From assembly GCA_003254885.1 (NCBI GenBank), contig QANT01007641.1, positions 62,001 through 126,000 of the forward strand: a stretch of DNA of 64,000 bases, given 5' to 3'. A program made the translations under genes and the position numbers. The notes under the pieces were generated by a model. That model did not search any database. It had not been told where the DNA came from and saw only the letters and a list, made by a program, of their open reading frames with translations. This stretch comes from Purshia tridentata (lineage: Eukaryota > Streptophyta > Magnoliopsida > Rosales > Rosaceae). Shown here one piece after another: positions 1-11,819 of the stretch (position 1 is its first letter; the number at the start of each line of letters is the position of its first letter).

Positions 1-373
1 AAGGTCTTTGTTTTTATGAGGTCCACCCAAACGGTGTGTATGTGCATATGCATCGAATTTAGGGTCCAATTTCTCACATCATAGAGAAACTCGTACGAAA
101 AAATAATTAAATCTAGTATGCTTTAGTGAGTAGGCAAATCTAAAAAGTGCTAAGCATAGTGATGCACATTCAATTGGCAAGTCCCAAATGTATTAGTGAG
201 CATATAAATCTACAAAATACTCAAAATAATCAAAATCTAACATCTTTTAGTGAGTCCATAGTGAAAAATAACAGAGCAAATGTTCATTGAGCAACTAACA
301 CCAAATCTCAATCAAAATAACTCATTGCATACACAGAAAATAGAAACATAGTAAGGCAGTTGCATTTGCATAC

Positions 374-900
374 CTCAACAGCCATTTCTGCCCAAAAGTA
401 ACAAAACAAAGTCCAACACTTTACTCCAAGCTCTTAAGCCCCCGCACCAGTAACTGATTTCCAACAAATCAAAAACACACAAACAGACTTCCATTAATTG
501 GATATTCCACTATACTTAAAGAAAAACAAAAATAATAGATAAGAACCAATAAGATGTTGTTTTAATAAATTTTTTTTTGTAGTTTTTTGCTTATGTAGAC
601 CAGATCAATCAGAATACCTCAATGATATCCGAAAGACTGAAAACAGACTTGTCCTGAGCCTTGAGAGCCAGAAAAACTGAGAAAACAGACTCGGCTTTTC
701 CCGAGAAACAAACAGATTCTGCAGTCTGATTGGGAGGAAATAGAAGAAAACGAACAGGAAACAGGAGAAATCGAAGAGAAGAAAGCAAAATCGAAATCCG
801 TACAAGAAAATAGAGGGGATTATGAGAGTAGAGAGGACGCGCATATCGATCTTCAGAGTTATAAGGAGGAAGAAAGTAAAAGCAGGGGCTGCCACGTCAG
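374..900 (-). CDS. Probable 5' end of a gene running off the left edge (start codon plus leader exons)
   Basis: Read on the minus strand, a pyrimidine-rich stretch of about 280 bases (about 900 to 618) ends in a good splice donor (GAG then GTATTC at 618/617), as in a plant 5' leader exon. After an AT-rich intron, a second candidate exon runs from 453 (after an AG) to 374. It ends in ATGGCTGTTGAG followed by GTATGC. The ATG at 385-383 has a strong context (A at -3, G at +4), which would give a protein beginning M-A-V-E before the next intron. A weak TATA-like stretch lies near 920-935. The rest of the gene would lie left of this window, so the product cannot be named. Positions 1-373 look like intron and hold no recognisable exon. 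The model rests on splice signals and composition only. Confidence 0.4.
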
Positions 901-2629
901 AGTGAGTATTTTTACTTTTCAATTTTTGTTTTTTATTTGATAAGTTTGGCGTAGAAAATTCGAGAAGGCCCTGGGAATCTTGTGGCTGAGAACGCAGGGG
1001 GGCCCCTAGACACCCGGCACTTTGAGGTGCGGTGTCTCCCTCCTTTTCGGCTTTTCCTCCAAAAAAATAAAAAGGAAAATCCGTATTATTATTTTTGTGA
1101 GATTCTTAGACTCCACATAGTGAAGTTTGGATAAAGACAAAAGTGAGAGGCTTTTACCAAAAATTACTATAATTAGATTTTTATGTTTTGAACGAAGAAT
1201 TGAAGATAAGATTTTGGGCGACTATTACAGTGAGTACTATAATTTTGGGGTGGGTGCTAAGTGCTGAGTCTGAGCAAATAAAAAAGTGTGAATTATTTTT
1301 AGGAAATGGAAAAATATCTAAGCCACAAAAACAAGGAGAGACAAAGAAGGGTGGGTAGGCCGTAGGCCAAGTCACAAGTGCAAGTGGTGTCTCTTCGGTC
1401 TTCAATCTTAATCATCATCTTAAAGAATGTGAAGAAAATAGAAATGCAACTGTGTGTTTACCCAAAATAGAGAGACGTGAGGCTGAGCTGGCCCACACAA
1501 CAACCACAAGCGGATTTTATCTGCGCTTTTCGACACCTCAGCTGCCCTTTTTCGTCCTGGCTTCCCTATTTCAACGCCACGTGGCCCCGAATCCAGGCCA
1601 CACAATTTCCAGATGAAGTTGCTAGAAGTTGGAAATATGAGAACCACAAGTTTGTACATCATTCGGGAAGATTTGAGTATTTAATTGGGTTTTGTTTGGT
1701 TGGATTTAAAACCTCAAAAGGGACATTGACACGTGCCCCCGAACCACATGCGAGGTCAATAAAGGATATAACTATTAATTAATGAATTAATAAAACGAAA
1801 GGTGTATATTTCTCTAATACTCTTTTTGAGGTTGTGGGGATCGGTATCTTCTTAGTTCTTATCATACCTTATCTTTCTGTTTATTTTATGATATTCATAA
1901 TATCATCTATCCATCGTATATTGATGTGTTTGTTTGGGTGTGCCTTCTGCCAATCCCCCACTGCCACTCCACTGGCCACTAATCGCTTTTGGAACTGGAG
2001 CCACCAGAGCCTACATGCTTTGCATAATACCAACAATTTTGTCAGCCATTCATTCATCAATTCCCTCTTTCAAGATCTAATACCTACTCTTTTTTGGGCC
2101 TGGCCCATTTGCCTATCATATCATATCCATCTATTCATCTCCAGGTTCATAGATGTGCCCACTTGGTATGAGCTCAGAATAATGCTTTTGGATATCTCAT
2201 AATTTGTTTCATTCATTCAAGTTTGGGCCAACTATTCTAGGCTCAAGCCCGCTTTGAAGTTAGAATCTTGGGCCTCATAAGTGGGTCGGGGCATTCCTAT
2301 GGCCCAAAAATCCAAGGGAGCTTGGCAATGAACCGGCTTGAATTCTATTAAAAGATTGCCAAACGGCCCAAACCAACCCTTATAACCTACACAGAGCCTT
2401 CTCTGTGTGAGTTCTTCAGCTTTCAGTCATCTCCTAACCATTTTTCTATTTAAAAGTTCCCTACATGTTTTGGTGAAATACCCATCAGTACAAGAAACGA
2501 ATGGTAAGGCATGTTATTAAATTACAAATTCAGGTTACTAATTAAATTCATTTTTTTCATAATGTGTGTTGTTATTTGATAGTTTGAAAACATTGCATAC
2601 TAGGTATTTAATAAGAAGAGTAGATAATA

Positions 2630-2830
2630 ACAATGGTCCTTAAACTTTATCTTTACTATCATTTTAGTCCACCGACATATTTTTTGAATTCTATAATCCT
2701 CGAACTTTCACTTATGTATTAAGTCTATTTTGTCAATTTCATCCATTTTTTTCGTTAATTTTAATCACAAATCAAGAATGTGAGTCATTTTTTAAATAGA
2801 AAATTTGTAATTCATCTCTTTTTTTTTTTT
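2630..2830. repeat. Possible decayed interspersed repeat
   Basis: The stretch carries phrases of the kind ggtccttaaactttatc and ctcgaactttcacttatg. Such 'tagtccctcaactt' wording recurs in old non-autonomous repeats across eudicot genomes. No terminal repeats or target duplication could be defined, so the family is unknown. Confidence 0.25.
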
Positions 2831-3836
2831 TCCAATGTGATATACAAGACAAAATGATCATCCACAATAGAGTGCTTCTTCTAAGGTGTTAGGAGAAATG
2901 TCGATGTCTATCTTCAATTTTTTTTTTTTTAATCTTGATCAAAAGTCTGCATAAAGGTCATTAATGAAACCTAAGGAGGTGGTGGGATAAAAGAGTTTGG
3001 TTCCAACAAATAATTTCCGAACTGAATGGTCCAAGAAAACTCCGTTGACAGATGAACTAGCTGTGTATACAATAGAAAAAAAATGCATATACTTTATCAA
3101 ACAATAAAAAAAAGAAAAAGTGTATTTTAAGTCAAAGAATGATTCGGTTTGTTTTCTTAATTTGTGACAAGATGGCAAGGCAAGAGGCAAGAGTGAGCTC
3201 AAGTACGTACATATGTACCCTAATATTGATAGCTGAATGTTGATGAAGTGGAAAGGCAGTATGGAATTAGGGAATAGGTGGAATCAACAGAAAGGGTAGA
3301 TTGGTAGAGGTAGAGCTACATGCATTCAAGGTCTTTTAAGACATGTCTTTATGGCTATACTTGTTTTCTTGCAGACCCTCCACTCTCACAGGCCACAGAC
3401 AACAACTTACATATAAATAAAGTTGCTTTGTGCTCCACAAGCAATAACAACGCCCCATTAAATATCAACCCCTGCTTGTGGTAACTTTCACGAACCCAGT
3501 CTTTATGACTCTCTGTGTATTCCCATAGCATTATTCATGCCTTCATCATCATCACCTTCAACTTTTTTACCCACTTTCATAACAACTCCTCTCCTCTTAA
3601 TCAAACCTAGCTTAATACCATGTTGTGACAATATCAATTCATCTTCAGAAAAATTCAAACACTGTTTGACTTTTCCTTTCTTGATAAAAACTGCTTTAAA
3701 ACAAACAATTCTCAGACTCTTTTGACTTTGGAAATTGTGTATATGCAAGACTAATCTTGGTTGCCCATTAGCAATATTAATTGATGGCATTAAGGCAAAT
3801 AATGACCCTCAAACTCAATCTCAGAGGAACACAGAC

Positions 3837-3858
3837 AGAGAGAGAGAGAGAGAGAGAG
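3837..3858. repeat. (AG)11 microsatellite
   Basis: Uninterrupted AG dinucleotides between the left intergenic DNA and the HDG11-type gene. Confidence 0.95.
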
Positions 3859-4416
3859 GAAGAATACTTTGATTACTGACGTAATAAGTGGCATGCAGTT
3901 CGCCAGTTTCGGTCATATCAATCAAAAAATTGCTCTTCTCCCAAGAAAATGTCAAAGCATATACGTAGATAAATTGAATGTTTAAGCTCAAATTCTTGCA
4001 GTCCCAGGAAAAGCATGGAGCCCACAAATAGAAGCCAAGCCCACTGAGGGTCAACTTCTTGGCCCTACTCTCATTACTCCAAACCCCTGGCCATCATGGC
4101 TCATAGCCTCACACACATATTAGTATAATACCATATAAGCAAAAAGATCACAGAGGCGAACTTGAGAAAAATAGATGACATGAGATGAGAGAGTGAGAGA
4201 CCATTTAAATATGGTTAAATTAATAGCAGAACAAGTCCATGAACAGAAAGTCAATGCCCGAACCATACAATATTTCTTGCCGGAGCCTGAGAGTGTAGTA
4301 ATGACAAGTGAACAGAGATGGTCTGAGAGACAATCCAGCAGGAAAGACACGTATGGTGCGTTCTTGACTCCCTCTTTTAAATACTACTGAACTTTCCAAG
4401 CTAAAAATGCAGCAAT

Positions 4417-4444
4417 TAATAATAATAATAATAATAATAATAAT
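4417..4444. repeat. (TAA)n microsatellite
   Basis: About nine TAA trinucleotide units lie roughly 300 bases downstream of the HDG11-type stop codon, possibly inside its 3' untranslated region. Confidence 0.95.
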
Positions 4445-4747
4445 TAACAAAAAACCTGCCCCACCCGGAAAACAAAAAATGTATTTGGTGTAAATTGTAA
4501 TGAACCTTGGAAGCAAAAACAGCACTACTAGCTAGGAAGAGCAGCAGCAGCAGTAAATGAAGAACTTCAGCTCTTGATGAGACGGCATTCAAAATCCCAA
4601 CTAACTCAAATACTTGCCCCACATTGAATACCACCAGCCCATGGAGTCTCTGAACCTTTCTGATCACCATATTTAAGGATGGTAGAGAAGAAAAACAGTT
4701 GTGCAGCAGAGCAGAAGCAGCAGCAGCAGCAGCAGATTCATTCATGA

Positions 4748-7700
4748 TCAAGAACTGTTACAATTCAAAGCTGCCTTAATTTGCTGGACAGTAGTGCCGA
4801 TGAGGTTATTGACAGTGGTCACCGACTCCAAGTTCAACTTCGCCGATGGCAAGCTGCTCACTAGAATTTGAAATGCCACTGTAATTAGAGACCCCCCACC
4901 AGACCTACCCATGCTTCCTCCATGTGCGTTGTTAGAACAACTTGTTGAGGCGCCATCTCCTTGGTCCCCCCTCCCGTCTGGTGAGATGGTAAACCCTGAT
5001 GGCAGTAGAGGAATGTAAGAAGGGTCCTCACCGCTCATTGCAATGTTGATGGCTGGTAGATCAACAGGGCAGTACACAACAAGTGACCCAGATGAGTCTA
5101 TGCAGCTCTCCTGGAGTATCAACATGTTGTTCTGGCAAGTGTTGAAAGCCTATACATATTACAATCAATAAGTACTAAATAAATTAAGTCCTTAAAGATC
5201 CATTTTGAACAATGAAACATAGCAAAAACAGAACTTATTTCACAGTCTTACTCGAAGAACAGATATGCAGTTGCCTGGATGTGAGCCATTTGCGATATGG
5301 GCAACCTCTTGCACTGCATTGCCATTGGAAAGGACATCCCACTAGAGGAAAAATATAAGAAAGCAAAACCAATTTAACAATTTCTTGTAGCTAATTAACC
5401 GACTGATGTAACAGTTACAAATTTGAAAAAAGTATGAGCTTTTTCTCCAACAAGCATATACCTGGGGCCGAGTTCTTTCATCCTTGAAGAAATTGAAGAC
5501 ATTTTGTGGAGATATTGGGAGCCAAATGGTAGTAGCTGCACTAAGAACCACACCATTGGGTTGACCAGGATCCGTGCTCTTATGGATGGTGACTCGCACT
5601 CCAACCTCATTCATCCCAGAAAGAGTTGTCCATCGATGACCATTGGATGTGCTAATGCTCGTGCAGAAGTTGTTGACCATCCTTTGGGCAAGTTTCATCA
5701 TGCTTTTCTTGCCTTCGGGTGATGGAATCACTGTTTGTTCAGAAAATGAAAGTGTTAAGAGCTGGGATATATAGAAAGCTAATAATCATATAACTATGCT
5801 GTTGAAGTTACCTCCTTCAAGGTCTCTAGTAGAAGTGCCTGAAACCATTAGACATGCAAATCTTTCACACATCCTCTGAAGAGCAACAAGCCATCGTTCT
5901 GCTCCAAATGCTGATCCACTGTGAATAAGATCTCTGTAAAGTCGATGAGTTGGGGATTTCTCTTCTATTTCCACATGTTCCACCCAAGTAACCTATTTTT
6001 TAGCATTTCAGATGAGAAAGTAAGTGAACTTATAACATTCCTTATATGTGGTGGGTGTCACATACAGCACAAATAGTTTTTGGTTGTCAAGCAAACCTTG
6101 GAATATCCATTGGGCATGTCTTGAATTAAGCATCCGGAAGGAAGCCTATGACATCGACATTGATTTGAAAACTGGTTATCTCTTGGAAAATCATAAGAAA
6201 CATCAACAATTGCCCACAAGCCTTGCTCAATTTGCTGACAATACCGAAGGAAATAGAACTCCCGAGTTGGTACCAATGGTGAAAGCACCTGCAACTCTTT
6301 GTACATCTAGATAACATTCTTCAAGTCAGAACTTCAATCATAAATTCTAGCATAAGATTACACAAAGCAAAGAAAGTATGAAGATTTTTGCCATTTACCA
6401 GCAGCAAAGAGCCACTGTGACTACCCAACATGCCAGATGATATTACTTCGATTGTTCTAGCCAATGAGACAATTGTTGGAAATAGCTCCCCAAATTTGTT
6501 CTGCACACTCAAAATTGTTAATCACTTGGATATGAATATTAATACTGCCTCACAATTCAGGTTTTGGATATTGCAATTTATAAAGTTTGGGATAGAGAGG
6601 AGAAGAGAAATTACCGAATCCATAAACATGTCTACTAATGCTAAACCATTCATGATAACCACACCAGAATCTCTTGATGCTTCAATTCTAAGATTGGGAT
6701 TTTTCAAATGAGTATTAGCCCTCGGAAAAATCCTCTCATAGCTTTCAAGATTAAGAACATCCCTGCCGTCTGTGGCCGATTTCATCCACAAAGGTTCATT
6801 GGTCTGCAAAAGCCTAAGTAACTCTTCCACGGCATTTGCAGCAATATCTGTCATGAGGGACTTATCCATGTCCGAAATACCCGTAGGAGGCTGGAAAGGC
6901 AAACTGGGTGTGTAAGATGAGCTCCCTGGAAGAAGATCAAGATCAAGGGAAGGGCCACCCATCCCATGGCCCCCAAAACTTGCCATTGATAACTCCAAAG
7001 AAGAAATATGAATAGGTTGAACAGGAGGGAGCTGGGAAATTGGCCTCCCAATGTATTTGGCAGCAATACTAGATACTCTATCTAGCTGCAAACCATCATC
7101 ACAAGAGAGACACCAACCAAATGAATGGAATGAAGAAATACAAAACACCAAATTAAAAGAGAGTAATGAGAAAAGTATCAAACTTGACACAATTGAAAGA
7201 CCAAAGTACCTCTTCTTTCAATTGGGCATTCTCCATTCGCAATTTTTGTTCATCAAAATAGGAATCTTCATTGATCGGAGGGACACCGCAAGAAGGGCAA
7301 ATCACATTTTTCAGAGCCTCTCTGATTGCAATGTTCTCACATCGGATCTTGTCGTTCTCTGCTCGAAGCGCACAGTTATCAGCTCTTTCATGTTGGGCCT
7401 GGCGTGTTCAAATATAAGAACTCATGCCATGAACATAGACAAAGACAGCTAAAGTGCTTCAAACAAAAGAAACGAAGTGTTAGAAAAGTGTACCTTCATC
7501 TGGGTCCTCCGGTTTTGAAACCAAAATTTGATCTGGCGAGGAGCCAAGCCCAACTCTCTGCTCAACTGCAACCTTTGCTTCTCATCTGGGTGAGGGCACT
7601 CCTTGAACATTCTTCATTCAAACATAAACAAGAAAATTAACCTCAGAAAACAATAGTGTTCCAGAAAGCATATGAAACTTTGGAGCCGCAACCACCCCAA

Positions 7701-7934
7701 CATTACAAAGCCATTTACAAGCAACAAAAGCACACAAGCATAAAGCCTAACACAAAAAGCACTATGCAAAAAAATGAAGGGATGGGAATTAGCGTCATGC
7801 AGAAGATGAAGTTGTTACCCTTCAAGCTTCTGAATCTGGTTAGCGGTGTGGCGATGGTAACGCTTCTTCCTTCTTTGAGGGTCTGAGGAATCGTGGTCCC
7901 CACCAGAGCCACCGCCTCCACTGCCGAACTCCAT
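4748..7934 (-). CDS. HDG11: HD-ZIP class IV homeodomain-START transcription factor, HDG11 type
   Basis: Ten exons join to a 715-residue protein: 7934-7819, 7611-7494, 7398-7210, 7085-6615, 6500-6399, 6306-6097, 5992-5812, 5730-5462, 5341-5252 and 5149-4748. Every junction is GT-AG and phases agree throughout. The protein opens [20 protein letters not shown]. The homeodomain spans about residues 22-78, with helix 3 reading [13 protein letters not shown] zipper-loop-zipper containing the CPSCG motif follows, then a START domain (about 225-460) and a long START-adjacent region with [17 protein letters not shown]. Motifs such as [21 protein letters not shown]-like DLDLLPGSS and [11 protein letters not shown] match Arabidopsis HDG11 (722 residues) more closely than PDF2 or ANL2. 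Family members bind L1-box DNA in epidermal nuclei and influence trichome branching, roots and drought response. The pyrimidine-rich leader lies at about 7935-8640. HDG12 is the main alternative orthologue. Confidence 0.93.
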
Positions 7935-8640
7935 TTTCGCCTTGCTGATCACTGGCTAGCTCTAACACTTAGAAGTAGAAGAGGGAGCTAGTAATAATGG
8001 TTTTATAAGCGAGCAGCTAGTCCCATGACAAAGCATTACATATATAAAGAGAAAAAAACAAGAGAGGGACAGACAGCAAGCAAACAAGACAAAGGTTTTG
8101 ACTTTGTGGGAATGGATTATGGAAAACTCAAAACTGGGTTCTGGGGTCTAAGGAATTGAAATGTGGCGTTTTGCGAAAAAAGGAGAGAAAGAGCATTAGT
8201 TATGGAAGCCAAGGACAGGCATCAGCACCAAAATTTCATTTCATTTGGAGCATAAACGGCTGCAAAGATATCAAAGATATCGGCTTGATTTTGGAGAGTG
8301 AGTTATGGCACTTGGATGAAATCTTGGAGGCGTAATTAACTAGTAAATACCATTTAGAGAGAGGGAGAGAGAGAGAGAGAAAGAGCAGCCACCTTCTCTC
8401 ACCCCTACTACGCACTAAGCCAGTTTCAGTGTATGTGTTGTGTGTGCAGAGAGAGCAAAGTGTAACTGATGAGTTTTAAAAGCATTGCAAGAGAGAGCAG
8501 AGAGCAGAGAGAGAGAGAGGAAGAGAGGAATTAAATTCTGACTCAACCCAGCCCAACCCAACCCAACCCAACTCATTCGAAGAAAGAGGGGCTGGCTTAG
8601 TTTCTCTCTCTAATACTAATATAGAATGGTACACTCACGG
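7935..8640 (-). promoter_or_regulatory. Leader and promoter region of the HDG11-type gene
   Basis: On the minus strand this is CT-rich, with CTCTCT tracts (8360-8381, 8505-8520) and a GGGTT pentamer repeat (about 8547-8572), as is common in plant 5' leaders. No L1 box (TAAATGYA) was seen upstream of the start, although family members often autoregulate through one. Confidence 0.5.
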
Positions 8641-9368
8641 CCAGGTGTGCACCCCCACCCATTGAGCTTTTATTACCAGACCTCACCTCCCACGGTGGAC
8701 ATTGGACAACAACACCGTGTCACTGCCCGGCTAGCTACCTCTCTGTAAATGACAAATATACCCTTTCTTCCTCTTTTGGGCTGACTTTCTGCCTACTATT
8801 TTCATATTTTCTACCGTAACTTTTATGTTTTACTTTTTTATTTATCTCATTCTACCTTTTTTCTTGATTGTAACGTATAAGTGTTTTCACACAGATTACG
8901 AAGGATGTCTAAAAGTCAAACATGGTACCCCTTTCAGGGTAGCAATCCTGTGACCCGCAGCCCAATTTTACTTCCCAAACTCACCTGCTATTTCGACAAT
9001 AAAATTGTTTTTATAAAATAATATTTCTAGTCGAGCTTGTGTTTAGCTGTTCACTTCTTGACTTATTTCCTTCCAAATTGGTTGGTCAAAGCTTTGTGAT
9101 TCTCTGTGTTTTGTAACGTTATTCCAATTCAATGAAGATTTGTGGACATAATATATCATTAACTCAATGAACATGGTTCGAATTTTGGTAATTTAAAAAT
9201 AATGCAAAAAAAAAAAGAGATTTTTTATATGATTTAAGGACCAAATTTTATCTGAATAGTTTGATTGTTTGAGTCCCATTGTATGAGTTTGAATCAAATG
9301 GGAACACTGCGGTTAACAAAAAACAATGTGGGGATACTATTCACTAAATCTGAGATCTCCACTGTAAG

Positions 9369-9390
9369 CACCACCACCACCACCACCACC
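9369..9390. repeat. (CAC)n microsatellite
   Basis: About seven CAC units sit in non-coding DNA and are followed by a CT-rich stretch. Confidence 0.95.
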
Positions 9391-11779
9391 AGTCTCTCTC
9401 TCCCTCTCTACCAAATTGACTCCGACTACTTATGACATAGTCGATTACCGACCACCGTTAGATCGATTGTGAATGACATTCTGGCATTCCGACCATCTTC
9501 GATTAGTATGTCCGTAGAGTACCACCTACCATCCAGTGAGATCTATGGATACATAGAGTGTTGGCCCTACCTTTTTGGATATACAAAATTCAAGAGTCCC
9601 TTGTCCGTTTGTTTTCATTTCCTTTCCAATTTTGATCTTCAAGTCTAAGCCTCTGATTTTGTTATTTTCTTTTTTTATAAACTCCTAAATTAAGATTTCC
9701 TAGATTGTAATTTTTATGGTAGAAACAAATACCTTACCTCTTTATAATTAAAGCCTATATCTGACCTGATTGTCCGTATTTAATTGTTTGTTTCTTTATT
9801 TTACACTGTGAAACAGATATAGAAGCATGCCATTTGCTAATTAACTCCACATCTCAGAGGCGACAGCTAGCTAGATTGGTCAAATTATCAGCTATAAGTT
9901 GGCTTTTTCTTTTTCTTTTTTTGTACGTTTTGATTTTTACCCAGAGAAAGTCAAAATAATACAGAAGAACTGACATATTTTGTGCAAATAGAACACAATT
10001 AATGAACTAACCCTTAACCCAGGACTTTGGTGTGGAAGTGTGCTAATTATCGAAGTGCTCTTCACAATTATCGATCAGTTAAAATAACAAAAGTTTGGTA
10101 TTTGGCTTCAATATATTTACTCTTCAATTGTTGAACTGTTGAAGTACGTGTTGTGAAACTTGTATGTACTACGTTAATTGAGATTCTTGAGATAGAAAAT
10201 TTTGTCATACAAAGGCCAAAGGTTGAATTAGAGGAGTATTAACTTTAGAATCAAAGGCTAATTTAAGAAACTGTACAATACGTGTAGGATCGATATGTAG
10301 CTATAGCCTATAGGTAGCATGTTAAAAAGTTCCATGGAATTTTGGGTGTCATCAGTCCTCACCATATATATATAACATATGCATTAAAGTACCAATTAAG
10401 CTATATATATAGTAGAGCTAGGTAGCTAGCAACCCTTGACGATCAAGCTATAGTAATTAATCATACAATTAAGCCTCCTTGTTTTAATTATAAGGTCTCT
10501 CAATGAATAATGAATATGCTTCACTACTTAAAGAAGGCATTTCAACACCTTTTTTCATTTAGTGGATCAATTACACCCATCGAAAGATTTAATTTAGTTG
10601 GTGAATTTAATTTAGTTGATCCATCCAAAATAAAACATTAATAAATTACAATACGTAATTGAATATGATTGTTCATAATATAACCCTATTAAATATTTTT
10701 TAACCATACCAACATAAATATTTATAATATGTATATAAATAACCAACAAGATACAAGCGCAGGCCAGACTTTTATTTTTTAAATGTTTTGGCATGCAGTT
10801 TCAATTGGCATTTGGCAACATATATAACAAGTCATCCCTTTTGCAGTTCAATGCCAAATAATTGGATGGTTTGACTGTCCAAATTAAAGCTAAGGAGATT
10901 GGAAACCAAAAATTGAAGGAGAATTTACTCTATTTTGTGGCTTATTTAATGATTTTTTCCATTACAAATATTGTACTTGAGCACACTCTAGGTACCAAAC
11001 CATGTATTCGTAAATATATATATTAATTTGTCAGTGATCCCATGCATGCAATATTAAAAGGTGTTGACTAATTTTCAGTCTTTTTAATACTACCTCCCAT
11101 GCATGTATGCATTATTATATATCCTTTGTCAGTGATCAATCACACTGATACTGATAATTAATAGAAGGCATGATTGGGAGATGAAATTTATGAAAAATTT
11201 ATTTATTAATTAAGATGATTTGGCCATGGAAACTAGCTGCTTCATTAAACATAATAAGCCACAAAGGCAAAGTGGCAAACCAAACAAAAGTACAAGAACA
11301 GAAACCAAAGACAAAAGATGACTTTAAGCTGAAAATCTCAATATATTGTCTTATATACTGTACGTCTGCGACTGATTATAAAACAGGCTGAGAAATTAAT
11401 TTATAATTGACGAAAAAATTCTCCAATACATACATATATATATATATATAAATATGTTTTGAATCTTTGCATTAATTTTGAGGAATTTACTTTTTATTTT
11501 TAGAGTATAGATCGATTTTTCGTTATTAATATGTGTAAATATATAATACATAGATAAATACATAGAGACATAAATAAGTTGGCAATTATACTAAAGAAAA
11601 AAGAATAATGGTAGAAAAATAGTATTTAATTTCACATATGTATGATGAGTGATGAGCAGTGTTGGCCACCCGCACGAATAGGATGAATAAAGATTATTGA
11701 ATTGAAAGGCTTTGGCATTAAATGAGAGATGTGAAATACAATTCGCATGCAAACGCGTACTTTACTAGCTGAATTTAGC

Positions 11780-11819
11780 AGCTACCTATATATCTATATG
11801 CCTCTATATATAGGTAGCT
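11780..11819. repeat. Perfect 14-bp inverted repeat with 12-base loop
   Basis: AGCTACCTATATAT at 11780-11793 is followed 12 bases later by its exact reverse complement at 11806-11819. Further GCTAG and AGGTAGC words lie just to the right. There is no nearby gene that it would terminate or regulate. Confidence 0.9.

Larger units (their letters stand above)
960..4747. other. Intergenic and HDG11-type gene 3' region, no supported gene
   Basis: No reading frame here resembles a known protein, and the open frames are short and low in complexity. The stretch contains a GC-rich hairpin near 1009-1036, a weak old-repeat signature near 2630-2830, a GA microsatellite (3837-3858) and an AAT microsatellite (4417-4444). 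About the last 300 bases are probably the 3' untranslated region of the neighbouring homeodomain gene. Confidence 0.6.

Noticed and set aside
605-922. 105-codon minus-strand frame rich in Phe, Leu and Ser
   Set aside because: The composition is that of a pyrimidine-rich leader exon read as protein. It has no domain, and it ends at a splice donor.
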